NCBI GenBank assembly: GCA_035711385.1
Contig: DASTCG010000024.1
Span: 1-15,547 of the forward strand
DNA length: 15,547 nt
DNA from: JACDAN01 sp035711385
GTDB taxonomy: Bacteria > Actinomycetota > Thermoleophilia > Gaiellales > Gaiellaceae
Direction: 5' to 3'
The position numbers were made by a program, and so were the translations under genes. Shown here piece by piece: positions 7,636 to 13,314 of the stretch (its first letter is position 1; the number at the start of each line of letters is the position of its first letter). The notes beneath the pieces are model-generated. The model was given only the letters and a program-made list of their open reading frames with translations. It had not been told where the DNA came from and ran no database searches.

Positions 7636-7941
7636 CGCGGCAAGTGTAGGCTCCGACCGGGGCACGCCATCGACCCGAACGCCGATCCGATCATCCGCCA
7701 GTTGCGCCAGCAGGTGTCCGACAACGATCGCGCGCTGGTCGAGACGATCAATGCGCGGCTGCGGCTCGTGGCGCGTCTGAAGTCCTACAAGGATTCGCGC
7801 GGGCTCGAGTTCGTCGATCCCGACCGCGAGGAGTGGATGCTCCGGGACATGGCCCGAGCGAACAGGGGGCCGCTTTCGAGCGACGGTCTGTCGCAGATCT
7901 ACCGGGCGATCCTCGACCTCACGAAGCGCGAGGTCTCTTGA
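7621..7941 (+). CDS. Chorismate mutase, AroQ class (start uncertain)
   Basis: A small all-helical AroQ-type chorismate mutase, which converts chorismate to prephenate and so feeds TyrA (and phenylalanine synthesis). By eye it aligns with the E. coli P-protein mutase domain: QLRQQV (Arg11 equivalent), INARLRLVA (Arg28), LKSYK (Lys39) and DPDREEW (Asp48, Arg51, Glu52), ending in a helix LSQIYRAILDLTKREV. The conserved domain begins about 7684. The only in-frame standard starts are GTG at 7621 (106 aa, preceded by AGGCGAGGA, but inside the aroF 5' end), TTG at 7702 and GTG at 7714, which cut into the first helix. A non-standard ATC at 7669 would fit the domain best. The stop codon overlaps the -35 of the trp promoter. 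It is probably the source of prephenate for the divergent tyrA product. Confidence 0.8.
   Translation: MVVGHRGKCRLRPGHAIDPNADPIIRQLRQQVSDNDRALVETINARLRLVARLKSYKDSRGLEFVDPDREEWMLRDMARANRGPLSSDGLSQIYRAILDLTKREVS
7625..7652 (+). promoter_or_regulatory. Possible rightward promoter for chorismate mutase
   Basis: TTGTTG (7625-7630) and TAGGCT (7647-7652) are separated by 16 bases. If used, transcription would begin near 7659, downstream of the GTG at 7621, and no ATG, GTG or TTG would precede the first conserved residues of the mutase. It is weak, and listed because the -10 overlaps that of the aroF promoter on the other strand. Confidence 0.2.
7643..7648 (-). promoter_or_regulatory. Probable -10 element of the aroF operon promoter
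   Basis: Minus-strand TACACT is followed by seven bases (TGCCGCG) and the aroF ATG, placing transcription start on or next to the start codon. No convincing -35 hexamer is visible at 16 to 19 bases. It shares the TA at 7647-7648 with a possible rightward -10 (TAGGCT, 7647-7652), so the divergent promoters may overlap. Confidence 0.5.
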
Positions 7942-7966
7942 CCGTCCGGCGAGGCAGGCGTACTCT
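7938..7966 (+). promoter_or_regulatory. Promoter of the trp operon
   Basis: TTGACC (7938-7943) and TACTCT (7961-7966) are separated by exactly 17 bases, close to the sigma-70-type consensus and the best promoter in the window. The -35 overlaps the chorismate mutase stop codon. Seven bases after the -10 is the ATG of the leader peptide (7974), so the leader message probably begins at or within one base of its own start codon. Confidence 0.7.
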
Positions 7967-7973
7967 CGAGGCA

Positions 7974-8039
7974 ATGACTCCCGCATACCGCACCTGGGCC
8001 TGGTCGTGGCGCCACGAGCGGTGCGGGAGCATTGCCTGA
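7974..8039 (+). CDS. trpL: trp operon leader peptide
   Basis: A 21-codon ORF directly behind the trp promoter encoding a peptide with Trp at residues 8, 10 and 12 (segment RTWAWSWRH), ending in TGA at 8037-8039. Three Trp codons in five positions, followed by alternative RNA hairpins and an intrinsic terminator before trpE, is the arrangement of ribosome-mediated transcription attenuation. When charged tRNA-Trp is scarce the ribosome should stall at 7995-8009 and change the folding of the downstream RNA. The likely transcription start coincides with the ATG, so it is probably translated without a Shine-Dalgarno sequence. GAGG lies only two bases before the ATG, too close for normal use. Codons 15-18 encode part of RNA segment 2. 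Confidence 0.88.
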   Translation: MTPAYRTWAWSWRHERCGSIA

Positions 8040-8067
8040 CCCGACCTAGGCCCACCCGCACCGCTCG
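7988..8067 (+). promoter_or_regulatory. trp attenuator: competing RNA segments of the leader
   Basis: Three pairings can be read directly. (a) CCGCACC at 7988-7994 pairs with GGTGCGG at 8020-8026, enclosing a palindrome TCGTGGC/GCCACGA at 8004-8017. (b) 8015-8027 pairs perfectly over 13 bp with 8055-8067 (CGAGCGGTGCGGG with CCCGCACCGCTCG). (c) The Trp-codon stretch 7995-8006 pairs with 8042-8054 over 12 bp with one bulged base at 8047. Pairings (a) and (b) share segment 8015-8027 and exclude each other; (b) and (c) could only coexist as a pseudoknot. A ribosome stalled at the first Trp codons would block (a) and (c) and leave (b). Helix (b) abuts the terminator and does not clearly overlap it, unlike the enteric model. 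Confidence 0.75.
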
Positions 8068-8068
8068 A

Positions 8069-8093
8069 AGACCTTCCACCGGAGGGTCTTTTT
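8069..8093 (+). terminator. Intrinsic terminator (attenuator) upstream of trpE
   Basis: AGACCTTCC (8069-8077) and GGAGGGTCT (8081-8089) form a 9-bp stem with one G-U pair around the loop ACC, followed by TTTT and then CG. The stem can extend by A8068-T8090. It stands between the leader peptide stop and the trpE start, so it should end most transcripts when tryptophan is plentiful. Its 3' arm contains GGAGGG, the only Shine-Dalgarno-like sequence before trpE. Confidence 0.88.
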
Positions 8094-8102
8094 CGTTGAC
8101 CG

Positions 8103-9380
8103 ATGATCGCTCAGACCGTCATCGCCACCGACCTGATCACTCCCCTCGGGGCCTATCTCCGGCTGCGCGAGACCGGGAGCGCGAGCTTCCTGCTCGAATC
8201 GGTCGAGAAGGGCCGCCTCGGGCAGCACTCCTTCGTCGGCGCCGGATCGCGGCTCGTCTCGTTCCAGGAGGCGGAGGCCTGCGGCGAGCCGGTCGTCGGC
8301 TACCTCTCGTACGACCATGCGGCCCGCCTCGAGCCGACGGTGCCGCTGCCTGAAGCAGGCCCGGACTTCCCCGAGAGCCGGTTCATCGTCGCCGACACAC
8401 TCGTCCGCTTCGACCATGCGCTCGGCATGGCCGAGGTGCTCTGCGGCAATCCCGACGAGGTCACCCAGCTCCTGGCCGAGGGACTGCCCTCGCTTGCGCC
8501 CGGCACGACCGTTGCCGGTCAGACGCGGCGCTATCCGTCGGCACTCGAGTACGAGGGGGCAGTCGCCCGGGCGAAGGGCCACATCCGCGCCGGCGACGCG
8601 TTCCAGATCGTTCTCTCGCAGCGAGCCGAGCGGCCCACGTCCGCGAGCGCGCTGGAGCTCTACCGCTCGCTGCGCCGGGTGAATCCGTCGCCCTACCTCT
8701 TCCTGCTCGAGCTGAACGGCCTCGCGATGATCGGCTCCTCCCCCGAGACGCTGGTGAAGGCGGAGGGCAGGGACGCTTCGCTCAACCCGATCGCAGGGAC
8801 GACGCACCCGGGCGACGGTGACGCCGAGCGGCTGCTCACGTCGGAGAAGGACCGCGCCGAGCACGTGATGCTGGTCGACCTCGGCCGCAACGACCTCTCG
8901 CGGGTGTGCACGCCCGGCTCGGTGCGCGTCCGGCGCTTCCTCGAGCCGGAGCGGTTCTCGCACGTGACCCACCTCGTGTCCGAGGTCGGCGGCAAGCTGC
9001 GCGAGGACGTCGACCACTTCGACCTCCTCCGCGCCTGCTTCCCGGCCGGAACCGTCTCCGGTGCGCCCAAGGTGCGGGCGATGCAGATCATCTCCGAGCT
9101 CGAGGGCTACCGCCGCGGCCCCTACGCGGGCGCCGTCGGGTACACACTCCCGGGCGAGGCGCTCGACACCTGCATCGCGATCAGGACGATCGTCCTTCAC
9201 GACGGCATCGCGTACCTCCAGGCAGGCGCCGGGATCGTGGCCGACTCCGACCCGAAGCTCGAGCAGGAGGAGTGCCGCCAGAAGCTGGCCGCCCTGGAGA
9301 CGGCGATCGGGCTCGCGGAGGCGAGAGGCTCGGCTTCCTCGGGCGTTGATGGCGGTGCGGGGCCGGAGGGCACAGTATGA
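8103..9380 (+). CDS. trpE: Anthranilate synthase component I
   Basis: A 425-residue TrpE, which makes anthranilate from chorismate with ammonia supplied by TrpG. The tryptophan feedback site LLES is at 30-33 (context SFLLESVEKG). Chorismate-binding motifs follow: PIAGT at 229-233, LVDLGRNDLSR at 257-267, FPAGTVSGAPKVRAM at 313-327, GPYAGAVGY at 339-347 and QAGAGIVADSDP at 373-384. The PIAGT segment continues as THPG, where many relatives have GTRPRG. It is shorter than the usual roughly 500 residues, mainly between the LLES region and the catalytic part. The last 20 residues are Gly/Ser-rich. The ATG at 8103 is fixed by an in-frame TGA at 8097-8099. No Shine-Dalgarno lies at normal distance; GGAGGG at 8081-8086 is 16 bases away. 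The stop overlaps a small ORF (ATGA). Confidence 0.95.
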   Translation: MIAQTVIATDLITPLGAYLRLRETGSASFLLESVEKGRLGQHSFVGAGSRLVSFQEAEACGEPVVGYLSYDHAARLEPTVPLPEAGPDFPESRFIVADTLVRFDHALGMAEVLCGNPDEVTQLLAEGLPSLAPGTTVAGQTRRYPSALEYEGAVARAKGHIRAGDAFQIVLSQRAERPTSASALELYRSLRRVNPSPYLFLLELNGLAMIGSSPETLVKAEGRDASLNPIAGTTHPGDGDAERLLTSEKDRAEHVMLVDLGRNDLSRVCTPGSVRVRRFLEPERFSHVTHLVSEVGGKLREDVDHFDLLRACFPAGTVSGAPKVRAMQIISELEGYRRGPYAGAVGYTLPGEALDTCIAIRTIVLHDGIAYLQAGAGIVADSDPKLEQEECRQKLAALETAIGLAEARGSASSGVDGGAGPEGTV

Positions 9381-9484
9381 GCAATACGGGCCCGGAGAGC
9401 CCCGTGCCGCCAGCGACGTCAGGCGACGGCGGAGCCGGGCTTCGCCCGGCGGGAGTCGGCGCCGGCGAGGGAGGCGAGCAATGA
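9377..9484 (+). CDS. 35-residue bridging ORF between trpE and trpG
   Basis: The ATG at 9377-9379 overlaps the trpE stop (ATGA), and the TGA at 9482-9484 overlaps the trpG start (ATGA), so this ORF exactly fills the gap between the two subunits of anthranilate synthase. The product would be rich in Gly, Pro, Ala, Ser and Glu (begins MSNTGPESPVPPATSGDGG), with no domain I recognise. It looks more like a linker or spacer than a folded protein. A 7-bp hairpin (9434-9450) lies in its middle, and its 3' end contains the strong trpG ribosome site. Possible roles are to carry ribosomes from trpE to trpG, or to be the relic of a TrpE-TrpG fusion linker. It may also simply be an open stretch of spacer in GC-rich DNA. 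Confidence 0.4.
   Translation: MSNTGPESPVPPATSGDGGAGLRPAGVGAGEGGEQ
9434..9450 (+). repeat. Strong GC hairpin in the trpE-trpG spacer
   Basis: GCCGGGC and GCCCGGC form a perfect 7-bp stem around a TTC loop. There is no T-run behind it, so it is not an intrinsic terminator. It lies 30 bases before the trpG start and could slow ribosomes or protect the message. Confidence 0.55.
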
Positions 9485-10041
9485 TCCTGCTGATCGACAA
9501 CTACGACAGCTTCACGTTCAACCTCGCCCATCTCCTCTCTGAGCTCGGAGCGGACGTGGTGGTGCGGCGGAACGACGAGCTGGACGCCGACGAGGCCGAG
9601 CGGCTCGCACCCTCCCACCTCGTGGTCTCCCCGGGCCCGGGCCGGCCCGCAGCCTCCGGTGCAACGCCCGCGATCGTGGCGCGCCTCGCGCCGACGACGC
9701 CGACGCTCGGCGTCTGTCTCGGCCATCAGGCGATCGTGGAGGTGTTCGGCGGCGAGATCGGCGCCGCGCGGACCCTCGTCCACGGGAAGGCGACCACGGT
9801 GGAGCACGACGGCAAGGGGCTGTTCCGGGGTCTGCCGGAGCGGTTCGAGGCCGGCCGGTACCACTCGCTGGCCGCGACGCGAATCCCGGCCGAGCTCGAG
9901 GTCTGTGCGACGGCGCCCGACGGGGAGGTCATGGCCGTCCGCCACCGCACGCTCCCGGTGCACGGTTTGCAGTTCCACCCGGAGTCCGTGCTGACGCCGG
10001 CCGGCCCCGACCTCGGCCGCAACTTCCTGGAGGCCGCGTGA
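9481..10041 (+). CDS. trpG: Anthranilate synthase component II (glutamine amidotransferase)
   Basis: A 186-residue class I glutamine amidotransferase, which releases ammonia from glutamine for TrpE. The catalytic triad is visible: Cys79 in GVCLGHQ, and His166 and Glu168 in LQFHPES. The N-terminal LLIDNYDSFTFNL and SPGPGRP at 50-56 are typical of TrpG/PabA. A strong ribosome site GAGGGAGG (9467-9474) sits six bases before the ATG and decides this start. The stop overlaps the trpD GTG. It directly follows trpE, so it is the trp-specific subunit here, although a shared role in folate (PabA) cannot be excluded without the rest of the genome. The length is standard. Confidence 0.96.
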   Translation: MILLIDNYDSFTFNLAHLLSELGADVVVRRNDELDADEAERLAPSHLVVSPGPGRPAASGATPAIVARLAPTTPTLGVCLGHQAIVEVFGGEIGAARTLVHGKATTVEHDGKGLFRGLPERFEAGRYHSLAATRIPAELEVCATAPDGEVMAVRHRTLPVHGLQFHPESVLTPAGPDLGRNFLEAA

Positions 10042-11060
10042 TCCAGAGCTCGCTCGCCCGGCTCCTCGACGGCCGCGACCTCGACCGGAGCGAGGCGCGG
10101 CGGGTGATGGGCTCGATCATGGACGGCGAGGCGACGCCAGCCCAGATCGGCGGCTTCCTCGTCGCGCTCCGACTGAAGGGCGAGACGGCCGAGGAGATCG
10201 CCGGCTGCGCCGAGGCGATGCGGGAGCACGTGCTCGCGGTGACGCCGCGGCGCGGCGACCTGGTCGACACGGCCGGAACGGGCGGCGACGGGGCACGGAC
10301 GTTCAACATCTCGACGGCAGCCGCGCTCGTCGCGGCCGCTGCGGGTGCGGGGGTGGCGAAGCACGGGAACCGCGCGGTCTCCTCCTCGTCGGGCTCGGCG
10401 GACGTCCTCGAAGCGCTTGGGTTCTCGCTGGAGCTGGAGCCGGAGCGGATCGAGCGCTCGATCGACGAGCTGGGCTTCGGCTTCCTCTTCGCTCCGACCC
10501 ACCACCCGGCGATGCGGCATGCCGCTCCCGTCCGGAGGGAGCTCGCAGCGCGAACCGTCTTCAACGTCCTCGGCCCGCTGACGAACCCGGCCGGCGCGCG
10601 GGCACAGGTCGTCGGCGTCTACGCCCCCGACCTCGTCCCGACCATCGCCGACGTCCTGCTCGCGCTGGGTGCGACGCGCGCGTTCGTCGTCCACGGCGCA
10701 GGCGGCGTCGACGAGCTCTCGCCCGCCGGGCCGAACCTCGTCTGCGAGGTGGCCGACGGCCGCGTGCGCCGGCGCGAGATCGATCCGGTCGAGCTCGGCG
10801 TGCCCCGCTGCGGCGCGGACGATCTGAGGGGCGGCGAGCCGGACGAGAACGCACGGGCGATCCGGGAGATCTTCGCCGGAGCCGACGGCGGCCCGCGCGA
10901 TGCGGTCCTCCTGAACGCGGCCGGCGCGATCGCCGCCGCGGGCCACGCAGAGGATCTGCGCGAGGGCCTGGAGATCGCACGCGCGGCGGTCGATTCCGGC
11001 GCGGCCGGCGAGCGCCTCGAGGAGCTGATCGCCTTCTCGCGGGCCGGGGCGATGGTGTGA
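10038..11060 (+). CDS. trpD: Anthranilate phosphoribosyltransferase
   Basis: A 340-residue TrpD, which attaches the phosphoribosyl group of PRPP to anthranilate, the second step after chorismate. The N-terminal helical part is followed by the PRPP-binding GTGGD at 80-84, and by KHGNRAVSSSSGSAD at 108-122, which binds anthranilate and phosphate. FNVLGPLTNPA follows, as expected for the family. It matches the usual length. The GTG start at 10038-10040 overlaps the trpG stop (GTGA), indicating translational coupling. The 3' end overlaps the next gene at GTGATG, where a GTG or an ATG could serve as the trpCF start. Confidence 0.96.
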   Translation: MIQSSLARLLDGRDLDRSEARRVMGSIMDGEATPAQIGGFLVALRLKGETAEEIAGCAEAMREHVLAVTPRRGDLVDTAGTGGDGARTFNISTAAALVAAAAGAGVAKHGNRAVSSSSGSADVLEALGFSLELEPERIERSIDELGFGFLFAPTHHPAMRHAAPVRRELAARTVFNVLGPLTNPAGARAQVVGVYAPDLVPTIADVLLALGATRAFVVHGAGGVDELSPAGPNLVCEVADGRVRRREIDPVELGVPRCGADDLRGGEPDENARAIREIFAGADGGPRDAVLLNAAGAIAAAGHAEDLREGLEIARAAVDSGAAGERLEELIAFSRAGAMV

Positions 11061-12217
11061 TGGGCCGCTTCCGCGACGCGCTCACCGGTCCGGGCCTGTC
11101 GGCGATCGCCGAGGTGAAGCGCCGGTCGCCGTCCGCGGGCGACCTCCGGCCGGACGCAGACCCGGCGGAGCTCGCTGCGACGTTCGAGCTGGCCGGCGCG
11201 GCGGGCGTCTCCGTCCTCGTCGACGAGCGCTTCGCCGGCTCGGTGGACGACCTTCGAGCGGCGCGCGCGGCGACCGCGGTCCCGCTGCTCGCCAAGGGTT
11301 TCTTCCGCGAGGAGCGGCAGCTCGTCGAGCTTCAGGCGGCGGGCGCGGACGCGGTCCTGCTGCTCCTGCGCGACCTCGACGACGGAGCCCTGCATCACCT
11401 GCTGGAGACCGCGCGGCGGCTCGGCCTCGATGCGCTCGTCGAGGCGCACGACGGCTCCGAGCTCGAGCGAGCGGTCGCGCTCGGTGCCGATCCGATCGGC
11501 CTCAACGCCCGCGACCTGGACTCCTTCCGGATCGACCGCAGGGCGCAGCTCGACCTTGTCTCCAAGGCACCGCGCGACCGAGTCGTGATCGCGGAGAGTG
11601 GCGTCGCCTCCGCCGCACAGGCCGCGGCGGCCGAGCTCGCGGGCGCCGACGCCGTGCTCGTCGGCAGCACGCTGATGCGGGCCGCCGATCCAGGCGCAGC
11701 GCTCCGGCGGCTGCTCGCCCGTCCGCTCGTGAAGGTCTGTGGGCTGACGCGCCAGGAGGACGTCGACGCCGCCGTCGACGCGGGCGCCGACCTCGTCGGC
11801 TTCATCCTCGCGCGCGAGAGCCCGCGGCAAGCCGAGCGCGTGCTCGACGTCCCCGAGACGACGCTCTCCGTCGCCGTCCTCGTCGGCGAGCTCGAGGAGA
11901 CGCCCGCCGACCTGACCCAGATCTACGCGCGCGAGAACGGCCACCGGGCTCGGAACGGGACGCTTCTTCTCGGCGGGCACGAGGTGGCCCGGGTGCTGGA
12001 CCAGCCCTGGCAGGACCGCGACCCCGAGCACCTCGCCGAGGCCGCGGCGGCGGAGGGCCGGGTCATCCTCGCCGGCGGTCTCACGGCCGCGAACGTCGGC
12101 AAGGCGATCGCCGCCGTACTGCCCTGGGCGGTCGACGCGAGCTCGAGCCTGGAGACGGCGCCGGGGATCAAGGATCACGAGCGGATCCGCGAGTTCGTGG
12201 CGGCGGCACGATGCTGA
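11060..12217 (+). CDS. trpCF: Fused indole-3-glycerol phosphate synthase and phosphoribosylanthranilate isomerase domain
   Basis: A 385-residue fusion of TrpC (1-220) and TrpF-like (221-385) barrels, steps four and three of the Trp branch. TrpC residues are present: Glu18 and Lys20 (AEVKRRSPS), Lys79 (LLAKGFF, usually KDF), Glu128 (LVEAHD), Asn149 (IGLNARDL) and Ser180 (AESGV). It starts only about 10 residues before the first strand and lacks the roughly 40-residue N-terminal cap of ordinary TrpC. The TrpF part has KVCGLTRQED with Cys227, ADLVGFI, SPR, then LAGGLTAANV and VDASSSLE, but only about 165 residues. The QLHG strand and GGTG phosphate loop are not recognisable; Asp314 may be the acid. 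The ATG at 11060 overlaps the trpD stop by one base; GTG at 11057 is equally possible. E. coli has the same domain order. Confidence 0.9.
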   Translation: MGRFRDALTGPGLSAIAEVKRRSPSAGDLRPDADPAELAATFELAGAAGVSVLVDERFAGSVDDLRAARAATAVPLLAKGFFREERQLVELQAAGADAVLLLLRDLDDGALHHLLETARRLGLDALVEAHDGSELERAVALGADPIGLNARDLDSFRIDRRAQLDLVSKAPRDRVVIAESGVASAAQAAAAELAGADAVLVGSTLMRAADPGAALRRLLARPLVKVCGLTRQEDVDAAVDAGADLVGFILARESPRQAERVLDVPETTLSVAVLVGELEETPADLTQIYARENGHRARNGTLLLGGHEVARVLDQPWQDRDPEHLAEAAAAEGRVILAGGLTAANVGKAIAAVLPWAVDASSSLETAPGIKDHERIREFVAAARC

Positions 12218-13314
12218 CGTACGGCGCCTACGGGGGGCGGTTCGTCCCGGAGACCCTGATCCCGGCGCTGGACGAGCTCGAGCGCGCCTGGAGCGAGGCG
12301 AGGAACGATCCGTCCTTCGCCCTCGAGCTGGACGAGCTCGGCCGCTCGTTCGGCGGACGGCCGACGCCGCTCACCCGCGCCGATCGGTTCGCGCCGGACA
12401 AACGTCTGTACCTGAAGCGGGAGGACCTGCTCCACACCGGCGCGCACAAGCTGAACAACGCGCTCGGCCAGGCCGTTCTCGCCCGTAGGCTCGGGAAGCG
12501 ACGGATCGTGGCCGAGACAGGCGCCGGCCAGCACGGGGTCGCGACCGCAACCGTCTGCGCCCGCTTCGGGCTCGACTGCGTCGTCTACATGGGCGCCGAG
12601 GACATGGAACGACAGCGGCCGAACGTGGAGCGGATGCACCTGCTCGGCGCGGAGGTCGTCCCCGTCGAGTACGGGACGCGCACCCTGCGCGAGGCGACGA
12701 GCGAAGCGATCCGCGACTGGATCGCGAACGTCGAGACGACGCACTACCTCCTCGGCTCCTGCGTCGGTCCGCACCCGTACCCGGAGCTCGTCCGCGAGCT
12801 GCAGGCCGTCATCGGCCGGGAGGCGCGCACACAGATTCTCGACGCGGAAGGACGCCTCCCCGATGCGGCCGTCGCTTGCGTCGGTGGCGGCTCGAACGCG
12901 ATCGGCCTCTTCGCCGGCTTTCTGGACGACGACGTCGAGCTCGTGGGCGTCGAGGCCGCCGGTGCGGCCAGCCTCACCTCGGGGCGGGCAGGCGTCCTCC
13001 ACGGCGCCCGCTCATCGCTGCTCGCCGACGCCGACGGCCAGGTCCTCGACGCCGAGTCGATCTCCGCCGGCCTCGACTATCCCGGCGTCGGGCCGGAGCA
13101 CGCCTTCCTCCGCGATTCCCGCCGAGCCCGCTACTTGACGGCCACCGACGAGGAGGCGCTCGCGGCCTGCCGGCGCCTCACACGGACCGAGGGCATCCTC
13201 CCCGCCCTCGAGCCCGCCCACGCGCTGGCCCGGGTCGACGATCTCGACGCCGAGGTCGTCGTTCTCTGTCTCTCCGGTCGAGGCGACAAGGATCTCGCCC
13301 AGGTGGCGGCGTGA
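12211..13314 (+). CDS. trpB: Tryptophan synthase beta chain
   Basis: A 367-residue TrpB of the usual alpha-dependent type, which joins indole to serine with pyridoxal phosphate. The Schiff-base lysine is Lys80 in HTGAHKLNN, the catalytic Glu102 is in ETGAGQHG, the phosphate-binding GGGSNA is in ACVGGGSNAIG, and GRGDKD lies near the C-terminus. The N-terminal YGAYGGRFVPE is the standard TrpB opening, although its usual preceding 10 to 20 residues are missing. The ATG at 12211 overlaps the trpCF 3' end by seven bases. The stop overlaps the trpA GTG (GTGA), as expected for genes whose products form a 2:2 complex with an indole tunnel. Confidence 0.97.
   Translation: MLTYGAYGGRFVPETLIPALDELERAWSEARNDPSFALELDELGRSFGGRPTPLTRADRFAPDKRLYLKREDLLHTGAHKLNNALGQAVLARRLGKRRIVAETGAGQHGVATATVCARFGLDCVVYMGAEDMERQRPNVERMHLLGAEVVPVEYGTRTLREATSEAIRDWIANVETTHYLLGSCVGPHPYPELVRELQAVIGREARTQILDAEGRLPDAAVACVGGGSNAIGLFAGFLDDDVELVGVEAAGAASLTSGRAGVLHGARSSLLADADGQVLDAESISAGLDYPGVGPEHAFLRDSRRARYLTATDEEALAACRRLTRTEGILPALEPAHALARVDDLDAEVVVLCLSGRGDKDLAQVAA

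Noticed and set aside
7636..8079. N-terminal extension of aroF across the divergent region
   Set aside because: The open frame continues through the chorismate mutase gene and trp leader on the opposite strand. The extra sequence does not resemble DAHP synthase, and the ATG at 7635 precedes the regulatory domain directly.
9434..9450. trpE-trpG hairpin as an intrinsic terminator
   Set aside because: There is no T-run on the 3' side, and termination here would cut the operon between two subunits of one enzyme.
12876..13310. Long N-terminal extension of trpA
   Set aside because: It overlaps trpB in another frame and has an Arg-rich, non-protein-like composition. The GTG overlap at 13311 fits the operon pattern.
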